DNA from: Daucus carota subsp. sativus
Lineage: Eukaryota; Streptophyta; Magnoliopsida; Apiales; Apiaceae
NCBI RefSeq assembly: GCF_001625215.2
Contig: NC_030381.2
Span: 4,303,131 to 4,367,130, forward strand
Length of the DNA stretch: 64,000 nt
Reading direction: 5' to 3'
Shown here: piece by piece, positions 22,386-34,802 of the stretch
How the letters are laid out: each line of letters starts with the position of its first letter
Position numbering within the stretch: the stretch's first letter is position 1
Program-made: the position numbers and the translations under genes
Notes under the pieces: model-generated
Told to the model about the DNA's origin: nothing
Seen by the model: only the letters and a program-made list of their open reading frames with translations
The model's database searches: none

Positions 22386-22393
22386 TATTTATA
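22386..22393 (-). promoter_or_regulatory. TATA box of DUF1677 copy 3
   Basis: TATAAATA on the minus strand, about 83 bp upstream of the start codon, at the same spacing as in copy 2. Confidence 0.6.
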
Positions 22394-22823
22394 TTCTCTT
22401 TCTCCCACCCGGAGCCTTGAGAATAGACAAACTCAGTACAAATAAGGAAAATGTATGAGATCATATACATCGATCTCCGAGCTGCTCTAGGCTCTTGGCT
22501 GTTTGTAATTAACTGACGCTTGGGAAATTTCTAGGAGCCCGAGTGCACTGGCAATGCTTATCAGTTTGTGGTTTATATTTCGAAAAGTAAGGGGCATTAC
22601 GTCTTTTTGTGTAGTGTGCATCTCTATCCCATTATGAGTTCTTTCTCTTGTACTATCTGCTCTCATCGTATACAATTCTTATGTTTTCTTTTATCTGTGC
22701 TAGCCATCGTCCTGGTCTCATACTCTTCGTGCTTCGTTATATGTGATCTACTGTATTCTATATGCTGATTTTATGTGCACAAAAATCTCTACTAATAAAA
22801 AAATTTCATCTAAATAAAATGTA

Positions 22824-23290
22824 GTTGTTGGGCACATACTCGCAAGATCCAATTAAGAAACATCAACTGGGATCTTCTGTTCTTTAGAACCATGGTGACC
22901 TTCTTACACCTTGCCCAAAGAAGAAAAGATGAGCCATGCACTTCTCCGGTCAGAATTCTATTGAGCCAAGGGATGTGATTAGCATGTTTGCACCGTCACC
23001 TGGTTCACACCCAAGTGGTGCTAGTGGCAACACACAGGCCCCTGGGTGGAAACCTGAGGATCAAAGCAAGTAAACAACCTCTGAGGAACTTGAGGGCACC
23101 GAATGAGAGGATGCTGCACAACTGAATCTTCAATCAGCTCGAACCTCCTCCGCTTTCTTCTCTACCACTCTTTACTGAAGACCCCTCGCAGTTATTCAAC
23201 ATGACCTGATCAGCTGAGTGTGTTGCACTTGCACTTCCCCTGTAGTGATGAAGTTACTAATTAGGAGTAGGCAATAAGAAAAGGCTAAAA
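22824..23290. other. GC-richer unrecognised block
   Basis: Paralog of 6488-6960 and 35700-36170, lying upstream of the S-gene promoter. On the plus strand, a frame through MHFSGQNSIEPRDVISMF (about 22933) runs to a TAA near 23071; upstream in the same frame are two stops. On the minus strand a short open stretch ends ...GGGSS (near 23135). Neither is recognised. A decayed gene fragment is possible. Confidence 0.35.
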
Positions 23291-25676
23291 CCCTCTTGAC
23301 TATCCACATGCATTCCATTGTTCAATTCTACTTGCAAATTTTTGCTGGTAACTAGTATATTTTATATGCACTTAAAAATGTGTATCAAATTATGAAAAAA
23401 ATTGTAAAAAAATGAGAGACATGGACCGAGTAATTAGCAGGCAACAAGAAAAGGCTAAAACTTAAGTTTCAGTGAGCAAATAAAAGGAGCATGTTTGCTA
23501 AAAAGTGAAGGCCTAATCTTATCAGTGCTCATATCAGTAATAGATCAGCATGAGCAATTCAATTACTGTTTAATTACCATGGGTCTCCCTATGTGAGCAA
23601 AATTATATGCAGCAAAAAAGTCAAATTAACCAACAGGAAAGTAGAAATTTATTTTAAAAAAATGTTAGATATATTTTTTTCCACATAAACGCATAAATGT
23701 GTTGTTTTACTTTTTTTTCTAGCTAAGAAAAAACTACAAGATGAATTATTCATTATATATATATATATCATATTTAATTATATTTCTTGTGAAAAATGTC
23801 AATGAATTTAATATATACCAATATTATACATGGATTTAATTTAAAATATCTATAGAAAAAAAAAATTACCTCTCAAGCCCGGGTTCGGCCATCCGTCTTG
23901 ATATTCATGGAGCATTTTCTTCATTATTCCTGCAAACATTTCATATAAATCAGCATAAAAATATGAAAGATGACTTTTGAAAGATAAACACTTAAAAAAA
24001 AATATAAATAGTTAATCTTACATTTTCCGTGAAGAACATTAATTTGAGTTGAATTAGATCTAACCTTCATTCAATCGGATTAAGATATAAAAGAAGCAAG
24101 ACATTTGGGATTAGATCTGAGATCAGATCTGAGATTATACAAACGTACGCTCACTCTATGTTGAAACAAGATTAAAGTAATACAACTGTTTGTGTGATAT
24201 ATATATAAAATGATTGATTACATCTAGATCGGTGATTTGAGAATTAAAGAACGATGTTGCTCTACGATTATGGATAAATAGACGGATAAAACGAGAACTA
24301 CGTGTGGTTCTGTGATGTATATAAGATGAAATCAATCAGATTTAGATCGGCGATGGAGATTTGAGAACTTATGGATGAGGTAGTTGAAGGAATAAAAATA
24401 TAACGACGGATAACACAAGAAGCAAGAAAGGTGAGAAATTCATACATAAATATGTGTATATATGAGATCGTATGATAAAATTAAGTTATACTCTAAATAA
24501 GTTAGTGGAGATTTACGAAGTCATATTAAACTTAAAAGTACAGATAGAACGAAACGTAGATATTCAATATATTGTACTTGAAATAATTGTGAAAAAAATA
24601 TGCATTAAATGCTACTCAAACACAAACCACTAAATATAAATTAACAAAAACTAGTATCATCATCCGTCGGTTCACTCCCGGTATCGCACGAACCTTCTAG
24701 AGCCTCGCTGAGACTTCGAGAGACTTAAACGGGCTCTAGACAAGTTAAACCGTCAATCCTTGATCCCATCCCATTTCACTAGGCCCATCCCCACCCATCA
24801 GGCCCATCTAAACCCTATCGTGACCCAACTCAAGGTTCATACTCATGCCCATGAACATATTTTAGTTTCTAGTTAGTAGTTTGTACTAATATACATATAT
24901 AATAAGATTATGATAATAATTTATTAAGTTTTAATTATAATTCTTTTAAATCTTTATCAATTAATTATTTTCTTAGAAGTAATTGAAAAACAATTAATAT
25001 TGTTTTAAAAAATTATTTATGATTCATTTTTTTGAATATTTGAATAATTTAATGACAAAGGTTTAACATATAAATTGAGTGCAACATGGTTTGTTGGACA
25101 ATATTCTACTTGTTGAACAATTAGAAGATAAATTAAGTGCAACATAATTTGTTGGGACAATGGTTTATCGGACAATAATCTACTTATCAATATATATATT
25201 TTTAATATAACTATAACCATGCATGGTGATCCATGATATTGATTCCGTATAAGCGTGTTCAACACAAGTTATATGAAAAAATTATTTTTTTTTTGTTTAA
25301 TAAAGTAGAAATGTTTTCTCATCTATTTTCAACTATGCTTATAAACATAATCAGCTAGACATCGGAAAAATATTGATAAATTTTTCAAATGAGTGTGAGA
25401 GAGGGAGCAGAGTGGAGAGAAAGGGGTGTAGAGTGGGGTGGCTGGGAGAGGCAGGAGGAGGTGCAGAGGGGTGGCACAGTGGCCAGTCGGAGCCTTCTCT
25501 GGCAATATGAGTATCTTCAGTTCCGTTTCTTCGAGCCATTCCTAAATAACATTTATATTAAGGTTTATACTCGAGTTTTGAAATAGTATATATCTTAACC
25601 AATCAGGAAACTGAGTAATTTTTCTTGAAAGTTCTGCATCTTCCCAAAATACAGCCGAGTCTACCGTAGTAGTTGT
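23291..25676. other. AT-rich spacer between S and L subunits
   Basis: Shared with 36171-38548. The L subunit starts near 24500. A GC-rich patch lies at 25390-25530, with a 62-codon minus frame that is not conserved in relatives. No gene is supported. Confidence 0.55.
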
Positions 25677-26187
25677 AGGGGAGAGTATGGGCCGGTTCGG
25701 CTCGGTTTTTGGACAAAATCGGAACCGGAATCATATATGTTCGGTTTTTAAAATCGAAAACCGCAACCGCCGGTTCAGTTTTGGATTCGGTTTCGGTTTA
25801 AAAATCCCGGTTCGGTTATAATCGGCTCGATTTCGGTTACAAAATCGATAAATATCAAATATAAAAGCAATATACAAATAAGATAAATTAATGTACGAAA
25901 TTCATACATAATAATTAATAATAAATAATAATTAATACAAGAGTAGTTTAGCATAAATAATAGGAGTATATTATTCTAGTGTTCAAATTTCTAACAGTGA
26001 GAGTCTAAATTGCCTTGTGGATGCTGTAAGATCATAAGTCAAGGCAGTATCACATAATAGTCTAGCTTAGCAGCAATTCGCCATATTTCATTTGTTATTA
26101 TTACATATACACCACTAGAGTTGAGCATGAGTTAAATAAGAATTTTAACACTGAGAGGAGAAAAACGTATTTAAGTGAACAACTACT
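25677..26187. mobile_element. Insertion with 8-bp direct repeats, hAT-like, no clear TIR
   Basis: A 511-bp insertion bounded by the direct repeat GTAGTTGT (25669-25676, 26188-26195). The uninterrupted site is at about 9998. The left end (AGGGGAGAGTATGGGCC) and internal CCGGTTCGG/CCGAACCG text resemble the hAT-like family at 4257 and 8823. The right end has no matching inverted repeat, so it may be truncated or a different family. Shared with U3 (38549). Confidence 0.5.
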
Positions 26188-26375
26188 GTAGTTGTTCTCT
26201 AAGCCTTGCTCTATAATTTCAAGCAACAAAGAAACAGCAAACCTGCCAACATAACCAAAGGACCTTTGAACATAACCAAAAATCTTCATTGTTGCCTAAA
26301 AATAACATATTTATGATCACGACATTATATCCACAATTATGGAGTAATATTCTTATCCGATTTCAATATGTTTAT

Positions 26376-26585
26376 ATTGAGGAATAAAATATAATGTTAG
26401 TTTAGTCTTTGTAACTGAGTAGGTATTGGCAGTTACTAAGACTAAACTATCAATATATTTTATTCCTCAATAATTTATCAATATGTTTATATGGAGGAAT
26501 AAAATATAAGGTTAGTTTAGTCTTTATAATTAAGTAGGTATTGGCAGGTATAAAGACTAAACTATCATTATATTTTATTCCTCGA
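26376..26585. mobile_element. Two adjacent hairpin MITEs
   Basis: Two near-palindromes of about 95 bp in tandem (26376-26471 and 26491-26585). Each starts 'gaggaataaaatata', has arms 'gttagtttagtcttt' / 'aagactaaact' and ends 'tattttattcctc'. Either a tandem duplication or a second insertion of the same element. A single right arm survives at 5183-5228. Confidence 0.7.
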
Positions 26586-26685
26586 TAATTTATGCTGTAA
26601 GCCAACGCTTTGTTTAAGTTTCTTCAGAATAACATAATACCGGTGAACACTCTCTTTTTTATAACAAGTCAATGCATCCCCGAGA

Positions 26686-26945
26686 ATGTCCAAAGTTCTC
26701 CTCCACTTCTTCTTATTCAGTTTCTTTTTTATTCTCCTAAACTTATTTATTTATTTATTCCTTACTAATATTGCTGGGCATTGGCCTTCAGCTGGAGCAT
26801 TTTTCTTCATGAACCAGATGCCTGAGTTTCTTCAGTTTGGTTTCTTGGTTATACGACATTGCACCAGAAGCAGCCACTTGAACTCCCCCTCGGTTTTCCT
26901 GTCGATGCCGCTTGTGCTTACTCATCCACAATATTCTCCGTGATT
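26686..26945. repeat. Conserved subunit block (L version)
   Basis: As at 10610-10810. In the L version the minus strand is open for about 45 codons, but this frame is stopped in S copies, so no gene is called. Confidence 0.5.
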
Positions 26946-27369
26946 GCTAAATAACATCCAAAAAACAAAGCAATACACTGCAAGCATATATCTCAAACAT
27001 TATAATGACCTGAAATTAAGATAAAATCCAAAACTGTATGGAATATATGTGTATTGATCACTCCTACGGTTTCAAACAAACTCATGTTTATCAGTATACT
27101 GCACTATGTTTAGAAAGTAGGGGGCAGTATGTACGTATGTGTGTGTAATGTGCATCTCTATCTCTCCATCCTCTTATATTATCATATATAATTCTTGTTT
27201 CCTTTCTTTTCTTGTTATAATTGTATAATCTGAAATCTTTTGTGCATCTCTAATCACATGTGTGAATTTTGCAAAGAGGCCTCACATCTTGAAACGGAGG
27301 GGGTAAAAGATACAAAATGACGTGTTCATTTATTCAAGAAATAACAAGCACGGAAAAATCGGATGTAAT

Positions 27370-27605
27370 TACCCTGTACAAAAGAATCAAAATATAACGA
27401 AATAACTCAAGCTTTTTCGATATACTGCATGTCGGGGGAGTGAGAAGCCGAACAAATCAAAATATAATAAAATAATTCTAGCTTTAATTATTGATATAGT
27501 GCATGTTGGGGAAATAAGAAACCGAACAAATCAAAATATAACAGAATAATTCTAGCTTTTTTAATATATGGTGCATGTGAGGGAAATGAGAAGCCCGGCT
27601 TCTAC
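27370..27605. repeat. 72-bp minisatellite, about 3 copies
   Basis: L-subunit version with three degenerate repeats, almost identical to 11190-11445 and 40240-40475. Confidence 0.8.
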
Positions 27606-27932
27606 ATTTATAGATGCAAGACTAATATATAGATAATATGAGACTATTGATAAACTCGGCATACGAATGGTTCTTGATCAACAAAGGGAGCAGAAAGATT
27701 TATTCAATTCGTTCGACAAACAAACTTAGACACTGAATTAGTAAAGATCCAGTGCCAAACTATTGCATTAGCTAAGCACCTTCACTTCCTCAAATTCATT
27801 TTTTTAATTTCCTAATCTAATTTATTTATTTTACAAAGACAGTTAATTTATTGTGATTGAAGCATCGGCCTTCTTTGGAGTATTTTTCTTCCAGGAGATA
27901 CACTGAGTATGTTTGGTTCGAGGTCCGCTGTT

Positions 27933-28403
27933 TCAAGCATCCATGCTGGGGAAACAGCTCTGCGACCTCACGAACTTAGCTCGGGTGAGATCCGACCCGT
28001 CTCTGCCCTGCGGAGTGCTTGGTTTAGACCTCACACTGGTTGGTGACACCAAGCTCCTGATCACCAGCTGCTTCAGTGCTGAGATGAGCTCTTCCGTCGG
28101 CTTCTCTGGCGGTGACCTGGACTCCTCACAGAAGCTCGCGTGCCGCTCCAGAGCCTCCTCCTTGCTGATTCTCCAGCCAGATCTCTTCATCTCCTCCTTC
28201 ACCGCCTCGACACACAGCCCGCAGATCCACCAGCCTTCGTTCCTCTCCCTAACACGAGCAATATACGCAATGGTACACTCCTCTATTAACTCGCAGCACT
28301 GGCACTTCACCACTTCAAGCGGTCTGTTCACCACATCATCATCATTCTCCGCTGATTCAGCTCCTGTGACCTTGACAACCGCGGTCTCCTCCCTCTCCAT
28401 CAT
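27933..28403 (-). CDS. DUF1677 family protein, long form (copy 4)
   Basis: A 156-aa protein whose translation is identical to copy 2 (11770-12240): acidic N-terminus, Cys34/36/37/43/61/64 core, and the full Ser/Arg-rich tail ending SCFPSMDA. The core has CVEAV where the short forms have CGEAV. Start at the MM pair (28403); TATA box at 28485-28492. Identity with a copy 16 kb away, inside otherwise diverging units, points to a very recent exchange or duplication. Function unknown. Confidence 0.88.
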   Translation of the reverse strand: MMEREETAVVKVTGAESAENDDDVVNRPLEVVKCQCCELIEECTIAYIARVRERNEGWWICGLCVEAVKEEMKRSGWRISKEEALERHASFCEESRSPPEKPTEELISALKQLVIRSLVSPTSVRSKPSTPQGRDGSDLTRAKFVRSQSCFPSMDA

Positions 28404-28484
28404 GACTAATTTAAGTGAAAAAATTATTGAATGCACAAACTGAAACCGAGAACTGAATTGAATACAAATGAACAAACGCTATTG

Positions 28485-28492
28485 TATTTATA
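28485..28492 (-). promoter_or_regulatory. TATA box of DUF1677 copy 4
   Basis: TATAAATA on the minus strand, at the same distance from the MM start as in copy 2. Confidence 0.6.
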
Positions 28493-28592
28493 TTCTCTTT
28501 CTCCCACCCGGAGCCTTGAGAATAAACAAACTCAGTACAAATAAGGAAAATGTATGAGATCATATACATCGATCTCCGAGCTGCTCTAGGCA

Positions 28593-30381
28593 CTTGGCTG
28601 TTTGTAATTAACGGACGCTTGGGAAATTTCTAGGAGCCCGAATGCACTGGCAATGCTTATCAGTTTGTGGTTTATATTTAGAAAAAGTAAGTGGCATTAC
28701 GTCTGTTTGTGTAGTGTGCATCTCTATCCCATTATGAGTTCTTTCTCTTGTACTATCTGCTCATCGTATACAATTCTTATGTTTTCTTTTCTCTGTGCTA
28801 GCTAGCCATCGTCCTGGTCTCATACTCTTCATGCTTCTTTATATGTGATCTACAATATGATATGCTGATTTGTTAACTTATTTTTTGCCTAAAGCTTGAT
28901 TAAAAGTTTTTTAAAATATCTTGATCGTGTGCTAGCACAACTGATTTTTTGGGTTAAAAATCGGTGGATATAAAACTCGGTCAAAAATTATATTAATCGG
29001 TCAAAAATCTGTCAACATATTAAAATTGTAAAAATTTGGGGAAAAGAATTTAAAAAATTAAAATAATTATATATATTATAAATATTATTAAATAAATCCC
29101 GATTAATAAATCGAATAATCATTGTGATTAGTCATCGATTTTCCGACAAAACGCTAATCGATTGTTTGTGATTTTCGCTTTTTACAATACTACATCATAC
29201 ATATTTTAAATATTTTATTTATTTATTTATTTAAAAATTTAAGTTAATACAATCCTATATTCAAGTCCTTCACTTCTTGTAAAATTAGAAGGATGGATTT
29301 CTAGTATTTTAATACTGATCATCTAATGGAATTTCAAATAAAGAAAGTCTTGAAAATTTTAATATTAGATCTTTCTCCGTCTCCGTTCACTATATATATG
29401 GATTTAGACAATATATTTTCTAGTGTTAAAAGCAAAAGTGTTGGTTTAAATGCAAAAAAAATGATCGGAGATCACACGTCTGTGTTACCATTGATATCAA
29501 ATGATTTCACTATATACATGAATATCATCATAGTATTGATAACACGTGATTCGGTATCACCGTCGGTCTTTAAATAAAAGTGTCGCAAAAATTAGCGGAT
29601 TGAATATCAAATATTTTAGCGTCGTGGATGGGCAATGAATTTTCGAACACAAACTAAAAACAACAAAATTCTTTGAGCACTTTTCACTCTCTCCCATTCT
29701 TCACTCTTTCTCAGCAGTTAATACTCTCGTTCTTCACTCTCTCTCAACGGCGAATACACAGTGACAACGGGGAAGGAAAATAACAATCTACGAGTGTACG
29801 AATCTTCAGAAAATAATCGAGGTTTCACAGATTTAGAGTTATACAATTAGCAATTAGGGCTTCTTTCAGCAATTTAGGGTTTCAACACGTAGCAAATTGT
29901 GTCTTTTTCGGCGATCGAGAGTTTCAACTATTTATGATTATACATCAATTGGAACTTTTATCTGACGTGTTATAAAGACATCACAATTAAAAAGTAAGAT
30001 AAATACAAATATAGTTGACTGTCGTGAACGATCTAAAATAGATGTAATAGTATAAGCATAGTGACGTTTAACTTATTTTTCAACACAACATATACAAAAT
30101 GATCTAAAATATATAAATGTAGTACCTGACGTATTACCTTTTTTCTCCGAATAATATGGACTTTATGTAATGACGCGACACAATTAAAGATTATTACCGT
30201 GCCTGAAAAAAAAATAATCAAAATCACATATATTTCTTTCCGGAAATAGTATATACAAACAATTGAATATAATTTTCATGTACAAACAAATCAAAATATA
30301 ACCAAATAAATAATTACGAAAAACTGAATGCTATTATCATTTACGAACAATTTGAATTCCGTCCATGTAAATATTAACACA
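28593..30381. other. AT-rich spacer upstream of the L gene
   Basis: Same content as 12430-14176 but with the 46 bases missing from U1 (29393-29440). An 83-codon plus frame at 29326 depends on that stretch and is not kept in U1 or U4. No gene is supported. Confidence 0.55.
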
Positions 30382-30621
30382 TAGGGGTGGCAATATCAGA
30401 CACGACCCGAACCCGCAACCCGATTTACTGAGACAAAATCCGAAAGTGACCCGAAAATCACCCGATTGACACGAAATGGACCCGAAATGACCCGAAATTA
30501 GAATTTCGTTTCTAATAACTTCAATTTTCAGTTTTATTTAATTTTAAGTAATTTTAGCTTGACCGAAATCGACCCCATTGCTGACACTAACACTACCTGT
30601 TGCCCGAAATTGCCACCCCTA
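30382..30621. mobile_element. hAT-like MITE (U2 copy)
   Basis: 240 bp, TIRs TAGGGGTGGCAAT / ATTGCCACCCCTA. Flanks TTAACACA (left) and TTAACACC (right). Orthologous to the copies at 14177, 43251 and 60458. Confidence 0.88.
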
Positions 30622-32201
30622 TTAACACCACCTCCATATTCTATGAAACCTCAAAATTATAATTCTCTTATACACTTAGCCAAGGACCTTAATTGTTTTA
30701 GAGACATAATTTTCTTCACCATTTTAACACTTAGCCAAGAACCTTGTTTCAGACAGATATTAAGAAGTTGATTTATCAAGTAATCCATATGTCTCACTTA
30801 ATTTTATGCATTTTTTTCACTATTCAACAAGTATTTCAATACTCTTATAAAATATAATTTGATAACTAATTTTTAAGATTTTTTCCGGAATAAAAGTTTA
30901 GATATTAAAATTTTATGTAGATAAAAATATTTTTAAAATAATTACAAAATTATATTTTACACAAATATTAAAATGCCTGCGCGTTCTGTTCCTCGATACC
31001 GGGCAGGAGTATATGTTACTCAGAGGCAAGGAGGGAGTAGCGGACAAAGACAGACGAGAAAGAATATAGTTCATGGGAGTTTTAACAAGTCTGACAAGAC
31101 TATTGATGAAATAAGCATAAGAATGGTTCTTGAACTTGGTGAGGTGAAACATTAATTCATGAAAGCAATTACACAGCTGAATTAATCTTACCTCTTAAGT
31201 CAGGGTCCGGCCATCCATCTTGATTTTTATGGAGCATTTTCTTCATTATTTACTGCAAATATTTCATATAAATCAGCATAAAAAATATGATAAATGACTT
31301 TTGACATGTAAACACTCAAAGAAAAATACATATATTTAATATTACATTTTTCACGAAGAACTTTTGAGTTGAACTAGGTCTAAACTTCATTCAATCGGAT
31401 CACGATATAAGAGGAGCAAGACACCTGGAAGTGAAATTAGATCTGAGAATATACAAACTTACACTCAATCAGTGTTGGAACAAGATTAAAGTGATGCAAT
31501 TGTTTGTATGATATATATAAAATGATCAATCACATATATACTGGTGATTTGAGAATTAATGAATGATGTTGCTCAACGATTATGGATAAAAAGATGGATA
31601 AAACGAGAACTACGTGTGGTTTTGTGATGTATATTAGATCTAGATCGGCGATGACGATGACGATGGGGATGTGTGGTTCTGTGATGTATATCAGATCTAG
31701 ATCCAGATCAAGATCTAGATCGGCAATGACGATGACGATCGGTATTTGAGAATTCAGGGATGAGGTAGTTTAAAGAATATAAATATAAAGACGGTTTAGT
31801 GATGTATATAAAGTGAAATCAATCAGATCTTGATTTTTATATCGGCGATGACGACGACGATTTGAGAATTTAAGAATGAGGTAGTTCAAAGAATATAAAT
31901 ATAAAGACGGATAACACGAGAAGCAAGAACTGTGAGAATTTTATACATAAATTCAAGATGTTATACCCACCCGGTTCACTCAGCTTGCCCCCAATCTACC
32001 TCGAGCCCACTAAAACCTCAGTGAGACTCCGAAGAGGCCCAAATGAAAAAGGCTCCAGACAAGTTAAAGAGCCAATCCTTGATCCCCCGTTCCACTAGGC
32101 CCCATCCTCTCCCACTAGGCCCCACCTAGGTCTTATAAAGACCCAGCTTGGAGTTTATCTTCGGGCCCACAAACTATTTAGTAGTTTGTACTAAAATAAA
32201 A
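30622..32201. other. Right-hand spacer of U2
   Basis: As 14419-15999, with the GATCTAGATC/GATGACGAT minisatellite at about 31620-31865 and the (TA)n run starting at 32202. No gene is supported. Confidence 0.55.
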
Positions 32202-32263
32202 CTATATATATATATATATATATGCATTGTTACTGATAGAACCCCAGGGGTTTTTTTTAACGT

Positions 32264-32480
32264 GGAACCCGCAGCCGCTACCATTCGGGTGCGCACGAGG
32301 TAAACCCACGAGCTCACGTAATAGCCTACAAACTACGTGAACAAGGTAAACCGCACTTAAGCGCGGCAGGCTTTGATCCAAGAGGCATAGCCACACATTC
32401 TGCTCCCTTCGGGAGTCGAACCTGTGACCAAGAGGATACAAGTCCCCTCTTTTAACCAGCTGAACCAACCCTTGCGGGCA
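32264..32480 (-). mobile_element. tRNA-derived SINE, Au-like, start of U3
   Basis: The most complete copy. On the minus strand: ggttggttcagctggttaa (box A region), then GGTTCGACTCCCG (box B), and the conserved 3' part ending at gcggctgcgggttcc with an A-rich tail. A minus frame of 88 codons through it (32202-32468) is an accident of the SINE sequence. Confidence 0.78.
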
Positions 32481-33725
32481 TCTCTTAGGTACGTTAATTA
32501 AGATTTCGCAGGAGAACTTGTCTTATTTTATAGTTTTGTATTCTCCAGTTGAATTTTGTATTTAGTATTTGAAATCATGAGAGATTTTAACAATTGATTT
32601 CAAAGAGTCTATTCAAAATTTTGGGTTTTGCAACAACATTTACCTTGTTTGTAGTATAAATTAGGTTTCTCGAGCAGAATTCGCTTTATTGTGTAGAATT
32701 AATATGATATTTACGTAAAATGCGTTCAGGTGTATAATTTTGCCTTATTTCTAGTATCGTGTTTATATATTATATATTAAAATTATTTTTGAACACACAA
32801 CGATGCAAAAATTATTTTGTATTATTAATATGATATTTACATATAATTTTTTTAATATAACGATAACCATGGTGACACATGATATTGATTCCTCATAAGC
32901 GTGTTCAGCACAAGTTATATGAAAAAATTATTTGTTTTGTTTATAAGAAAGTAGTGATGTTTCCTCATCTATTTTCAACATGCTTATAAACATAATGAAT
33001 AAGACATTGAAAAATATTGGTAAATTTTTCACTTAAAAAAGAGATGATGAGAAGGAGAGAGGGAGCAGAGTGGAGAGAAGGGGGCGTAGCCGTGTAGGGC
33101 GTGGGGTGGCTGGGAGAGGCAGGAGAAGGTGCAGAGGGGTGGCGTAATGGCTCAACCAGTCAGGGAACTGTGTAATTTTTTTGAAAGTTCTGCATTTTTC
33201 CCAAAATACAGCCAACCACATTATTCCATTGATCTCAAGCTACAGTAGTAGTTGTTCTTTAAACCTTGCTCTATAATTTCAAGCAATAAAGAAACAGCAA
33301 ACCTGCAACAACAATTACCAAAGGACCTTAGAACAAAACCAAAAATCTTCATTGTTGCCTATAAATAACATATTTATTGTTGTGGTGTCCAGCATATCCG
33401 TAACTCGAAACGTGGCGCTGACTGCTACACTATGAAGGTTATAGTTGAGCTATCTCCAAGAATTAGCTGGTTTTGGTGTAGTGGTAAGCGCTTGGATCCT
33501 AACATTGATGATCAACTATATCCACAATTATGGAGTTATATTCTACGCGAGTTCAATTTATTTATGCTGCAACGCTTTGTTTAAGTTTCTTCAGAATAAC
33601 ATATTTTTACAAGGGACATTCTCCTTTTTATAACAAGTCAGTGCAGAGCCAAGAATGTCCAAAGTAATAATAGAGAAAAGTTATACAGAAACAACTATGT
33701 TGACGGACATTAGATCATATTTAAA
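32481..33725. other. Start-of-unit spacer of U3
   Basis: Near-identical to 19599-20847, including the tRNA-like insertion (about 33377-33511). No gene is supported. Confidence 0.55.
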
Positions 33726-33990
33726 ATGAACGGCATTCATCCTCCACTTCTTCTTTTTCAGTTTCTTTTTATTCTCCTAAACTTATTTATTTATTTATTT
33801 CTTACTAATATTGCTGGGCATCGGCCTTTAGCTGGAGCATTTTTCTTCATGAACCAGATGCCTGAGTTTCTTCAGTTTGGTTTCTTCGTTATACGATATT
33901 GCACCAGAAGCAGCCACTCGAAGTCGAACTCCCCCTCTGTTAATTTTCCTGTGAATGCCGCTTGTGCTTACTCCTCCGCGATATATGTGT
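33726..33990. repeat. Conserved subunit block (S version)
   Basis: Near-identical to 20848-21110. Confidence 0.5.
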
Positions 33991-34304
33991 ATTATCACCC
34001 CTTAGGTTCTAAAAAACTCATGTTTATCAGTATATTGCACTATGTTTAGAAAGTAGGGGGCAGTATGTACGTGTATGTGTGTAATGTGCATCTCTATCTC
34101 TTCATCCTCTTATATTATGTAGTTATCTATTCACCATATATAATTCTTTGTTTTCTTTGATCTTTTCTTATAATTATCTGATGATACGAGTATTTCATGT
34201 GCAAATTTTGCAGAGACGCCTAACATTTTGAAACGGAGGGAGTAAATTAAAGATACAAAGTGATATGTTCATTTATTCTGGAATAACAAGCACCAAAATA
34301 TCGG

Positions 34305-34475
34305 ATGTAATTATCATGTACAAACAAATTAAAATATAACAAAATAAATGTAGCTTTATCGATATACTGCATGTTGGGGAAATAAGAAGCCGAACAAATC
34401 AAAATATAACAAAATAACTATAGCTTTATCGATACAGTGCATGTCGGGGAAATGAGATGCCGGGCTTCTCATTCA
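34305..34475. repeat. 72-bp minisatellite, 2 copies
   Basis: S-subunit version as at 21430-21590, with small differences at the right end (gagatgccgggcttc here). Confidence 0.8.
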
Positions 34476-34802
34476 TATATGCAAGACTAATATGAGACTA
34501 TTGATAAACTCAGTATAGAAATGGTTCTTGAACAAGGAGAGCAGAAAGATTTATTCAAATTCGTTCATTGCTAATTATTCGAGACAAATAAACTTAGATA
34601 CTGAATTAGTAAAGATCCAGGGCCCAACTATTGCATTAGCTAAGCACTTTCACTTCCTCAAATTCAATTTATTTATTTTTCCTAATCTAATTTATTTATT
34701 TTACAATAAAAGTTCATTTATTGTCATTGAAGCATCAGCCTTCTTTGGAGTATCTTTCTTCCCAGAGATACACCGAGTATGTTTGGTTTGAGATCCGCTG
34801 TT

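Larger units (their letters stand above)
19541..32263. repeat. Tandem unit U2
   Basis: Complete unit with S gene (21926) and L gene (27933). Equivalent landmarks in U3 are displaced by 12872-12878 bp (20155 to 33033, 22303 to 35180, 25017 to 37890), with very few substitutions seen by eye. The two halves are themselves distantly similar (for example 20848 with 26686, and 21926 with 27933), showing an older duplication of a subunit of about 6.4 kb. Confidence 0.88.

Noticed and set aside
32202..32468. 88-codon minus frame at the unit boundaries
   Set aside because: It runs through the Au-like SINE and the TA run; it is an accidental frame of a non-coding retroposon.
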